A model generated the notes under the pieces. It had not been told where the DNA came from, ran no database searches, and worked only from the letters and a program-made list of their open reading frames with translations. This document shows, piece after piece, positions 33,492 through 40,831 of a stretch of DNA of 47,039 bases. The translations under genes and the position numbers were made by a program. Numbering within the stretch: the first letter of the stretch is position 1; each line of letters starts with the position of its first letter. The stretch is from an uncultured Clostridium sp. (GTDB lineage: Bacteria; Bacillota; Clostridia; Clostridiales; Clostridiaceae): assembly GCF_934754915.1 (NCBI RefSeq), contig NZ_CAKVKB010000014.1, positions 1-47,039 of the forward strand. Direction: 5' to 3'.

Positions 33492-35147
33492 ATGTTAAAG
33501 GACAAAGATAATATTTTATATAGAACATTTAAAGCTAAAAAAGGTATGACATTTTATGAACTGCTTTCTGAAAATGGAACAGAAGTCCTTAAGAATGCAG
33601 CCATATGTAGACTTAATGGAAAAAATCATGAATTAAATGAGTCTATAAGTGAAGATGGAGATATTTCAATAATTGGATTTAATACTGAACTTGGAATGGA
33701 TATATACACAAGAACTCTTCAATTTATATTTATCAAAGCAGCACTTGAATTGTTCAAGAATGCAGAAATAACTATTGAACATTCAATAAGCAAAGCAATT
33801 TATGGAGAGATATATAAGGACACTGAACTTAAAGAAGAAGAATTGATAAAAATAAAAAATAGAATGCAAGAAATAATTAATGCTGATATACCAATAAGAA
33901 GAGTGAAGGTTTCAAAAGAAGAAGCTATAAAGATATTTTCTGGTTATAATATGAAAGATAAAGTAAAACTTTTTGAAAATTGTAATATGGAAGAGATTCA
34001 GCTTTGTGAATTAGATGGCATGTATGATTATTTCTATGAATGTATGGCATATTCTACAGGTGTAATTAATCTGTTTGATTTAGAAAAATATGAATCTGGA
34101 TTCATACTAAGAAGACCAGATATGAATAATTTAGTTACATTAGAGCCCTTTAAGGAACAGAAAAGTCTTTCAAAAATATTTAAAGAAACTAAAAAGTGGC
34201 TAAACATAATAGGAATTAGTGATGTCGGAACATTAAATGAAAAATTAGCTAATAATGAAATGCAGAATGTAATAATGGTTGCAGAAGCTCTTCATGAAAA
34301 GAAAATAGCTAATATTGCTGATGAAGTAAATAACAGAAAAGGTATCAAGATAATTCTTATTGCTGGTCCATCTTCTTCAGGTAAGACAACTTTAGCAAAT
34401 AGATTGGGCATACAGCTTAGAGTAAATGGAATGATTCCAATTCGAATTTCTTTAGATGATTATTTTGTTAATCGTGATAAGACGCCATTAGATGAAAATG
34501 GAGATTATGATTATGAATCCATTGAAGCGCTTGATTTAAAACTTCTGAACAGTAATCTTGAACATCTTATGAAAGGCATTGAAGTTGAACTTCCAGAATA
34601 TAATTTTAAAACAGGAAAAAGAGAATGGAATGGAAATAAAGTAAAACTTCCTGAGAATGGAGTTTTAATATTAGAAGGAATACATGGACTAAATCCCAAA
34701 CTTATATCAAAAGAATTAAGGAAAAATGTATTTAAGATATATATATCTGCACTTACACAATTAAATATTGATAATCATAATAGAATTTCAACTACTGATT
34801 CAAGAAAAGTGAGAAGGATAGTAAGAGATTCTATATCAAGGGGATATGGTGCAGAAGAAACGTTGAAGATGTGGCCTTCAATAAAAAGAGGAGAAAAGAA
34901 AAACATATTTATATATCAGGAAGAAGCCGATGCTGTATTTAATTCTACACTTGTATATGAACTTGGAGTATTGAAACCTTTTGCTGTCAGAGAATTAGAA
35001 AAGATTCCACAGGAAAGTTCTGTTTATGCTGAAGCAAGAAGATTGAAAGCATTCCTAAACTTTTTTAGAGAAATAAATGTGGATGAGGTTCCTATGAATT
35101 CCATATTAAGAGAATTTATTGGAGGATCATGTTTTTATAGATATTAA
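33492..35147 (+). CDS. TGS-domain nucleoside (uridine-like) kinase
   Basis: The 551-residue protein has the layout TGS-like domain (about 1-65), threonyl-tRNA synthetase second-additional-domain-like region (about 70-230), then a phosphoribulokinase/uridine kinase domain (about 285-490) with the P-loop AGPSSSGKTTLANRL near residues 289-303, DDYFVNRDKTP and ILEGIHGLNP. It is a common fused nucleoside kinase in Firmicutes and Thermotoga; some homologues phosphorylate several nucleosides. The ATG at 33492 follows AGAGGGA. Monocistronic, with a terminator. Confidence 0.88.
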   Translation: MLKDKDNILYRTFKAKKGMTFYELLSENGTEVLKNAAICRLNGKNHELNESISEDGDISIIGFNTELGMDIYTRTLQFIFIKAALELFKNAEITIEHSISKAIYGEIYKDTELKEEELIKIKNRMQEIINADIPIRRVKVSKEEAIKIFSGYNMKDKVKLFENCNMEEIQLCELDGMYDYFYECMAYSTGVINLFDLEKYESGFILRRPDMNNLVTLEPFKEQKSLSKIFKETKKWLNIIGISDVGTLNEKLANNEMQNVIMVAEALHEKKIANIADEVNNRKGIKIILIAGPSSSGKTTLANRLGIQLRVNGMIPIRISLDDYFVNRDKTPLDENGDYDYESIEALDLKLLNSNLEHLMKGIEVELPEYNFKTGKREWNGNKVKLPENGVLILEGIHGLNPKLISKELRKNVFKIYISALTQLNIDNHNRISTTDSRKVRRIVRDSISRGYGAEETLKMWPSIKRGEKKNIFIYQEEADAVFNSTLVYELGVLKPFAVRELEKIPQESSVYAEARRLKAFLNFFREINVDEVPMNSILREFIGGSCFYRY

Positions 35148-35152
35148 TAATA

Positions 35153-35204
35153 AACTGCCTTATAAAGATTATAATTATAATTTTTATGAGGCAGTTCCTT
35201 TTTT
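35153..35204 (+). terminator. Terminator after the nucleoside kinase
   Basis: AACTGCCTTATAAA pairs imperfectly with TTTATGAGGCAGTT (one bulge), then CCTTTTTTG. It also lies next to the 3' end of the receptor remnant on the other strand. Confidence 0.7.
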
Positions 35205-35205
35205 G

Positions 35206-35530
35206 TTAATCAATATTAGCAAAATTTTTTAATGATTCTGCATCTGAGCTTAAGTTTTGTATTTCTAAGTTTATGTTTTCAAGTGCTTTAGATTGATCAA
35301 TTAATATATTGTTTGAACTATTGAACTTTTCTTTGATTTCAGATACAGATTTTGAAATTGAATTTAAGATAACATTTATTTTATAAACAGATTCTTTAGT
35401 TGATTGTGGAAGTTTTCGTATTTCATTTGAAACCACACTAAAGCCTTTACCATATTCTCCAGCGCGAGCTGATTCTATTGCAGCGTTTAATCCTAAAAGA
35501 TTAGTCTGCTTGGTTATTCTTTTAACAAAG
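35206..35530 (-). pseudogene. Fragment of a methyl-accepting chemotaxis protein
   Basis: Reading the minus strand from about 35530 to the stop at 35206 gives KRITKQTNLLGLNAAIESAR, then AGEYGKGFSVVSNEIRKL. This is the conserved signalling tip of chemotaxis receptors, continuing about 60 residues into the C-terminal helix. Sensor, membrane and HAMP parts and the start codon are absent; upstream of 35530 the sequence becomes non-coding. It is therefore a 5'-truncated remnant. In-frame ATG codons inside it have no obvious ribosome site. Confidence 0.8.
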
Positions 35531-35679
35531 TGTATATAAATACTATTTTTATAAAGAGTAAGTTAAGAATATCATTAATAAAAATTTATATTTTGCATTA
35601 GTAAAGGATAAAATAAAGTATAGATACTTTTTATATATTATGCTTTAATAAATATTAAAGAATATATTTTAGATTAACA

Positions 35680-35747
35680 ATATGTATTTTCCAATTTACA
35701 AGTGATAATGAATGATGAAATCTTTTTAAGATTTTTTGTTTATTAAT
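35680..35747 (+). repeat. MITE-like repeat, copy B (right end lost)
   Basis: The left end ATGTATTTTCCAATTTACA and the core GAATGATGAAATCTTTTTAAGATTT match the other plus-strand copies. The right inverted end is missing: similarity stops at about 35747, where a short coding-like tail begins. The rest of the 35531-35844 gap is AT-rich, with nothing else recognised. Confidence 0.55.
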
Positions 35748-35750
35748 TGA

Positions 35751-35834
35751 GCGGATGATTTTGATTTATTGTCAAAGCTATGTAATTATTTAGCTGAATA
35801 TACTAAAGAATATTTTAAAATACAAGAAGATTAA
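35751..35834 (+). other. Orphan 27-codon coding-like tail
   Basis: The frame ADDFDLLSKLCNYLAEYTKE... ends with TAA at 35832-35834, directly before the sdaAB ribosome site. It looks like an amphipathic C-terminal helix and resembles the last helix of bacteriohemerythrins (F-x-x-L-x-x-Y-x-x-x-x-F pattern). There is no start codon. It is possibly the 3' remnant of a deleted gene, and equally may be chance. Confidence 0.2.
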
Positions 35835-35844
35835 GGAGTATATT

Positions 35845-36519
35845 ATGAAAGGTATAGGAATTTTTGATATACTAGGGCCAATTATGATTGGACCTTCAAG
35901 TTCACATACAGCAGGAGCTGCCAGACTTGGCAAAATTGCAGGAAGTATAGCTGGAGGAGATATTGCTGAAGTTACATTTCTTCTTCATGGTTCTTTTGCC
36001 AAAACCTATAAGGGACATGGAACAGATAGGGCTTTAGTTGCAGGAATACTTGGAATGGAACCTAGTGATGAAAGACTTAGAAATTCTATGGATATTGCTA
36101 GAGAAAAAGGAATTAAATTTTTATTTAAAGAAGCAGATTTGGGAGATGTTCATCCTAATACTGTTAAATTTATAATGAGAACATCAGATGATAAATATTG
36201 TGAAGTCATGGGATCATCAATAGGTGGAGGTAATATTAAGATTTGTGAAGTCAATGATAATGAAGTGGAATTTACAGGAATGTATGAAACACTTATAGTT
36301 ACTCACAAAGATGCACCTGGGGTAATTCATGATGTTACACATATACTTTACAGTCAAAATATAAATGTTGCTTTCATGAAAGTTTTTAGAGATAGAAAAG
36401 GTCAGGAAGCTACTATGATTTTTGAAATGGACAGCAAAGTAAGTGAAGAGACAAAAAAGAAAATTGAAGAAATTGAACTTGTGTATAATGTTATTTCAAT
36501 AAGTCCAGCAAAAGAATAA
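35845..36519 (+). CDS. sdaAB: L-serine dehydratase, Fe-S dependent, beta subunit
   Basis: The 224-residue beta subunit of the two-chain [4Fe-4S] serine dehydratase, which converts serine to pyruvate and ammonia. N-terminal domain with GPSSSHTAGAARLGKI; C-terminal ACT domain (about 148-220; LIVTHKDAPGVIHDVTHILY), as usual for this subunit. The ATG follows AAGGAG. The alpha subunit follows after a short gap. Confidence 0.93.
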   Translation: MKGIGIFDILGPIMIGPSSSHTAGAARLGKIAGSIAGGDIAEVTFLLHGSFAKTYKGHGTDRALVAGILGMEPSDERLRNSMDIAREKGIKFLFKEADLGDVHPNTVKFIMRTSDDKYCEVMGSSIGGGNIKICEVNDNEVEFTGMYETLIVTHKDAPGVIHDVTHILYSQNINVAFMKVFRDRKGQEATMIFEMDSKVSEETKKKIEEIELVYNVISISPAKE

Positions 36520-36557
36520 TATCAATAATAAAAATAAACTATAAAGGGATGAAAAAG

Positions 36558-37445
36558 ATGCTTGCAAAAACAGGAGAAGAATTATTAGAAATATGCAAAA
36601 AACACCATATTTCATTAAGCGAATATGCAATAAGGTGTGAAGTTGAAGAAAAAGGTATGACAAGAGAAGAAGTAATAGAAAAAATGAGAAAGAATCTTCA
36701 AGTAATGATTTCAGCTGCATCAGAAGGAAGACATAAAGAAGTACATTCTGTAAGTGGACTAATTGGTGGAGATGGATTTAAAATAAATAATTATGTAAGA
36801 AAAGGAAAGACATTGACAGGAACAGCAACAAATCTTGCTATGGCTATGGCGTTATCATCATCTGAAGTTAATGCTTCAATGGGAAAGATAGTGGCGTGTC
36901 CAACAGCAGGATCATGTGGAATTCTTCCAGCAGTAATACTTGCAGCTGGTGCACAGCTTGAACTTGATGAAGATGGACTTATAAAAGGTCTTCTTGCGGC
37001 AGCTGCTGTTGGAATGATAATAGGAATGAATGCAACACTATCAGGTGCTGAAGGAGGATGTCAGGCAGAATGTGGTTCTGCTTCAGCTATGGGGGCAGCA
37101 GCAGTTGTGGAAATGATGGGTGGAACTCCTAAAATGAGTCTTGATGCAGGTTCAATAATTCTTCAAAATGTACTTGGTCTTGTATGTGATCCTGTAGGAG
37201 GTCTTGTTGAGATTCCTTGTGCGAAAAGAAATGCTCAAGGAGCTGTAACAGCATTATGTACAGCAGATATGGTTATGGCAGGAGTTGAAGCAAAAATACC
37301 CTTTGATGATGCTGTAAGTGCAATGTATAAAGTTGGAAGATCTATGCCAGTAGAATTAAGGGAAACAGCTCTTGGAGGAATTGCAATAACACCTTCAGGT
37401 CTAAAACTTAAAGAACAGGTTTTTGGAAAGGAACCACAATGCTAG
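36558..37445 (+). CDS. sdaAA: L-serine dehydratase, Fe-S dependent, alpha subunit
   Basis: The 295-residue catalytic subunit. Conserved cysteine segments VACPTAGSCGILPAV, GGCQAECGSASAMG and LVCDPVGGLVEIPC supply ligands for the labile [4Fe-4S] cluster. The ATG at 36558 is preferred because AAAGGG (36543-36548) directly abuts the in-frame ATG at 36549. The enzyme works in anaerobic serine use; oxygen would inactivate it. Confidence 0.93.
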   Translation: MLAKTGEELLEICKKHHISLSEYAIRCEVEEKGMTREEVIEKMRKNLQVMISAASEGRHKEVHSVSGLIGGDGFKINNYVRKGKTLTGTATNLAMAMALSSSEVNASMGKIVACPTAGSCGILPAVILAAGAQLELDEDGLIKGLLAAAAVGMIIGMNATLSGAEGGCQAECGSASAMGAAAVVEMMGGTPKMSLDAGSIILQNVLGLVCDPVGGLVEIPCAKRNAQGAVTALCTADMVMAGVEAKIPFDDAVSAMYKVGRSMPVELRETALGGIAITPSGLKLKEQVFGKEPQC

Positions 37446-37503
37446 GAGAATAACCTGAATTTAGTAATAAAAATTTATTTTTTGAATATTTTCCATTTTT
37501 ATG

Positions 37504-37557
37504 TTGACATGAGAGAAATGAATCTATATAATTAATCATATCAAAGTGATATGATTA
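37504..37557 (+). promoter_or_regulatory. Consensus promoter with dyad operator
   Basis: TTGACA (37504-37509), a 17-bp spacer and TATAAT (37527-37532) form a perfect sigma-A promoter. Directly downstream, TAATCATATCA (37533-37543) and TGATATGATTA (37547-37557) form a perfect 11-bp dyad with a 3-bp centre, spanning the expected start site. A repressor site is likely. The regulator is not identified. Confidence 0.75.
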
Positions 37558-37576
37558 CTAAAATTAAATAAATAAT

Positions 37577-37700
37577 TTTTATCAAGAAAGACTGAGGGAC
37601 TGGCCCTGTGACGTCTGGCAACCTGAATTATATATCATTTTATTTAATTTAAGGTGCTAATTCCTGCAGATATGATATATGTCTGAGAGATAAGAATGTA
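37577..37700 (+). ncRNA. SAM-I (S-box) riboswitch
   Basis: Conserved S-box segments occur in order: TTATCAAGAAAGACTGAGGG, GACTGGCCCTGTGACGTCTG, GGCAACC, AAGGTGCTAATTCCTGCAG, then TCTGAGAGATAAG, which closes P1 with the 5' TTATC. P2, P3 and the GCAACC/K-turn elements are recognisable. An intrinsic terminator at 37719-37750 supplies the expression platform. S-adenosylmethionine should switch off the downstream importer genes. Confidence 0.93.
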
Positions 37701-37718
37701 AGCGTCGAAGTTTTTTAT

Positions 37719-37750
37719 GCTGTTTTCTTATTTTGAGGAACAGCTTTTTT
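37719..37750 (+). terminator. Riboswitch expression-platform terminator
   Basis: GCTGTTTTC pairs with GAGGAACAGC (G-U pairs allowed), followed by T6. It sits 60 nt before the lipoprotein gene and is the expected SAM-dependent terminator. Confidence 0.75.
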
Positions 37751-37809
37751 ATTGAATTTAAATCAGAGTAATTATATCAACATATTTCATAATTATAGGG
37801 GGCAGATTA

Positions 37810-38823
37810 ATGAAAAAGAAAGTAAGCAATGTAAAAAGCAATAATGTAAACAAAAGGGGACTTAAAATATTATTCAGAAAATTTTCATTAATTATGTGTG
37901 TTATGTGCATAGTAAGCATTTTTGCTGGATGTGGAAACAGCAATAAATCAGATAATGGAAGTGCATCTGGAAATGAAAATTCAATAAAAATAGGATACCT
38001 TCCAATAACTCATGCAATACCACTTTATGTTGAGAAAGAAAAAGAAAATTCAGCTATAGAATTAGTTAAGTTTGGTTCATGGCCAGAACTTATGGAAGCT
38101 TTAAATTCAGGAAAAATTGATGGGGCATCAGTTTTAATTGAACTTGCAATGAAAGCAAAATCACAAGGAATAGATTTAAAGGCAGTGGCACTTGGTCATA
38201 CAGATGGAAATGCAGTAATTGTTTCAAATGATATAAATAGTGTATCAGATTTAAAAGGAAAGAATTTTGCAATTCCTAATAAACTTTCAACACATAATAT
38301 TTTATTATATCAATTATTAAAAAGTGAAAACATGACTTATAACGATATTAATATTGTAGAACTTTCACCAGCAGAAATGCCTGTTGCACTTCAAGAAAAA
38401 AGAATAGATGGATATTGTGTTGCAGAACCATTTGGAGCTAAATCAGTTGCAGTTAATAATGGAAAAGTATTAAAACAATCTGGAGAAATAATTCCAAATT
38501 CAATATGCTGCTCATTAGTTCTTAGAGGTGAGTTTATAGAAAACAATAGGGAAAAAGCTAAAGAAGTTGTGAATGGATATAAAAAGGCATCACAATATAT
38601 ATCTGCGAATAAAGAAGACACAAAAAAATTATCAAAAAGTTTTCTTAATGTCAGTGGAGATGCATTAGAATTATCTCTTGGATGGATTGAATTTGATAAA
38701 TTAAAGATTGAAAAAGAGGATTATGACACATTAAGCAAATATCTTTTAGAAATGAATCTTTTAGATAGTGAAATTTCATATGAAGATTTTGTTGATAATT
38801 CACTTTTGGAAGAGGTGGAATAA
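37810..38823 (+). CDS. SsuA/NMT1-like substrate-binding lipoprotein
   Basis: The 337-residue lipoprotein has an unusually long basic N-region (about 25 residues), a hydrophobic segment and lipobox FAGC (C41). The mature part is a periplasmic-binding protein of the nitrate/sulfonate/taurine/thiamine-precursor group (IKIGYLPITHAIPLYV, LNSGKIDGASVLIELA, then RIDGYCVAEPFG). The SAM riboswitch argues for a sulfur compound or methionine-related substrate, such as an alkanesulfonate. AGGGGGC precedes the ATG. Confidence 0.82.
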   Translation: MKKKVSNVKSNNVNKRGLKILFRKFSLIMCVMCIVSIFAGCGNSNKSDNGSASGNENSIKIGYLPITHAIPLYVEKEKENSAIELVKFGSWPELMEALNSGKIDGASVLIELAMKAKSQGIDLKAVALGHTDGNAVIVSNDINSVSDLKGKNFAIPNKLSTHNILLYQLLKSENMTYNDINIVELSPAEMPVALQEKRIDGYCVAEPFGAKSVAVNNGKVLKQSGEIIPNSICCSLVLRGEFIENNREKAKEVVNGYKKASQYISANKEDTKKLSKSFLNVSGDALELSLGWIEFDKLKIEKEDYDTLSKYLLEMNLLDSEISYEDFVDNSLLEEVE

Positions 38824-39587
38824 TGAATAAGAAGAAATGTATAAATGTTACAATAGGTTTAGGAATATTAGTATTACTATGGATATTTGCTTCATTATCA
38901 AGCAAGACAGGAAATACAGTTATTCCATCTCCTAAAGATGTTTTTGAAGCATTTAAGGAACTGTTTGAAGGTGGACTTTTATTTGAGTATATAGGAATTA
39001 GTCTTTATAGATTTTTTGTTGGATATATTTCATCAGTATTAGTTGCAATAATTTTAGGGCTTATAATGGGCTGGTATACAAAAATATGGGATATAGTTGA
39101 TCCTATTGTTCAGGTACTTAGACCAATATCTCCAACAGCGTGGTTTCCATTTATAGTAATTGCTTTTGGAATAGGTAATCTTCCAGCTATTGCAATAATA
39201 TTTATTGCAGGTTTTTTCCCAGTATTGCTATCAACAGTATCAGCAGTAAAAAAAATAGATAAAACTTACTTGAAAGTGGCAGGAAATTTTGAAATTAAGG
39301 GAATTTACCTTATAACAAAGATTGTAATTCCAGCAATATTTCCTTATATAGCAAATGCTATGCACATAGCTCTTGGAACAGCATGGATTTTCCTTGTTGC
39401 AGGGGAAATGGTTGGAGCACAATCAGGGTTAGGATATTTAATAATAGATGCTAGAAATAATTTGAGAACTGATATGCTTTTAGCTGGAATAATCTTGATT
39501 GGAGTAATAGGTCTTATATTAGATAAATTAATAGGAAAAATTGAAAGAACTATAAGTATAAGATGGGGTAAAGTCATAGAGTCATAA
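38823..39587 (+). CDS. SsuC/NrtB-like ABC permease
   Basis: The 254-residue BPD_transp_1-type inner-membrane protein has about six helices. LRPISPTAWFPFIVIAFGIG and the coupling helix region (LSTVSAVKKIDKTYLKVAGN) are typical of the SsuC/TauC/NrtB group. The ATG overlaps the stop of the lipoprotein gene (TAATG). It forms the channel with the ATPase at 39626. Confidence 0.88.
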   Translation: MNKKKCINVTIGLGILVLLWIFASLSSKTGNTVIPSPKDVFEAFKELFEGGLLFEYIGISLYRFFVGYISSVLVAIILGLIMGWYTKIWDIVDPIVQVLRPISPTAWFPFIVIAFGIGNLPAIAIIFIAGFFPVLLSTVSAVKKIDKTYLKVAGNFEIKGIYLITKIVIPAIFPYIANAMHIALGTAWIFLVAGEMVGAQSGLGYLIIDARNNLRTDMLLAGIILIGVIGLILDKLIGKIERTISIRWGKVIES

Positions 39588-39625
39588 GATAGAAGTCATA
39601 AAATATTTTTTGGGGAAGTGGATCG

Positions 39626-40399
39626 ATGAGCAGTATAGAAATTAAGAATGTAACAAAAATTTTTAAAAGTGATAATAAAGAATATAAAGCATTAGATAAT
39701 ATAAATTTAAAGATAGATGAAGGAGAATTTGTATGCCTTCTAGGTCCAAGTGGATGTGGAAAAAGTACATTATTAAATATGATAGCAGGTTTTGAAAAAC
39801 CAACAGAAGGTCAAATTTTAATTGATAATGAAGAAGTGGACAAACCAAGAATAGATAGATTAACAATATTTCAGGATTATGGACTTCTTCCATGGAGAAG
39901 TGTAGAGAAAAATGTGGAACTTGGACTTGAAAGTTTAAAGATTCCCAAGAAAGAAAGAAAAGAAATAAGTGAGAAATATATTAAGCTTGTAGGTCTTGAA
40001 AAATTTAAAAATCACCATCCTTCTGAATTATCTGGAGGAATGAAACAGAGAGTTGCAATAGCAAGAGCTCTTGCCAGCAGACCTAAAATTCTATTTATGG
40101 ATGAACCATTTGGTGCATTAGATCCTATAACAAGAATAAAACTTCAGGAAGATATATTGAAAATACATAAAGAAGAGAAGATGACCGTAATATTTGTAAC
40201 ACATGATGTAGAAGAAGCTGTTTATCTTGGAAGCAAAATAGTTATATTATCTCCAAATCCAGGGAAAATAACAAAAGTCATGGAAAATGATTTGAGTAGG
40301 ACAGATGAAAGATCAAGCAGTTCATTCTATTTAAAGAAAGATGAGATTTTCCATATTCTTGAACAAAATCTAAATAAAAATGTTGAATTCTATATTTAA
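39626..40399 (+). CDS. SsuB/NrtD-like ABC ATPase
   Basis: The 257-residue ATPase has Walker A GPSGCGKSTLL, Q-loop FQDYGLLPW, signature LSGGMKQRVAIARAL, Walker B ILFMDEPFGALD and H-loop VTHDVEEAV. It has the closest look of nitrate/sulfonate/taurine ATPases. The start follows GGGGAAG. No terminator is obvious after the stop; a dispersed repeat follows at once. Confidence 0.9.
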   Translation: MSSIEIKNVTKIFKSDNKEYKALDNINLKIDEGEFVCLLGPSGCGKSTLLNMIAGFEKPTEGQILIDNEEVDKPRIDRLTIFQDYGLLPWRSVEKNVELGLESLKIPKKERKEISEKYIKLVGLEKFKNHHPSELSGGMKQRVAIARALASRPKILFMDEPFGALDPITRIKLQEDILKIHKEEKMTVIFVTHDVEEAVYLGSKIVILSPNPGKITKVMENDLSRTDERSSSSFYLKKDEIFHILEQNLNKNVEFYI

Positions 40400-40412
40400 A
40401 ATGAGTTTTTTG

Positions 40413-40490
40413 GAACATATATATTTCAATTAACAAAGTACAATTGACAATGAAGGATGAAATCTTTTCATGATTTCTTTAATTATTATG
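40413..40490 (+). repeat. MITE-like repeat, copy C
   Basis: Plus-orientation copy with the left end GAACATATATATTTCAATT, the end motif CAATTGACAATGAAGGATG and core GAAATCTTTTCATGATTTC. A clear right inverted end was not found. A further fragment (about 40629-40663, GGAATTGTCAATTTTTAAGTG) lies downstream. The remaining 40400-40831 gap holds AT-rich sequence with promoter-like elements and the palindrome at 40781. Confidence 0.6.
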
Positions 40491-40780
40491 TGGTTTTATT
40501 ATTAGAACATATGAATTTATATTTTAAGTAGTATTTTGAAATATTGGTGAAGAAAATTATTATATGTTTCAAAAAGCAAAATGAAATAAGAACAGAGAAG
40601 AGATATGAAATCTGTATTGAATAAAATTATTGGAATTGTCAATTTTTAAGTGGAATATTTGTTATTGTATCAAAAATAATGTATATTATATATTATAAGG
40701 ATAAAAAAGTTAAATGTTTTAAAATAAATTGAAAAATATTGTGTGTATTTGTTTAATAATTAATAAAAATTGATAAATTA

Positions 40781-40802
40781 AACAGTTGAATATTCAACTG
40801 TT
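40781..40802. promoter_or_regulatory. 22-bp perfect palindrome upstream of cooS-like gene
   Basis: AACAGTTGAAT is followed directly by its reverse complement ATTCAACTGTT, giving a perfect 22-bp dyad with no spacer, 29 bp before the ATG at 40832. It could be an operator for a dimeric regulator or an mRNA hairpin close to the ribosome site (GGAGGA, 40822-40827). Confidence 0.6.
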
Positions 40803-40831
40803 AATTATAACTATAATGTGTGGAGGAATTT

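Noticed and set aside
15817..40399. Methylthio-alkane reductase linked to the SAM-riboswitch importer
   Set aside because: Both could serve sulfur/methionine supply, but they are about 15 kb apart, have different control elements, and the HDK operon has no S-box. The Fec-type importer fits a metal chelate better. Kept only as a thought.
40812..40817. TATAAT just before the CODH-like ribosome site as a -10 box
   Set aside because: Transcription would start inside the ribosome site, and no -35 lies at the right distance; the promoter must be further upstream.
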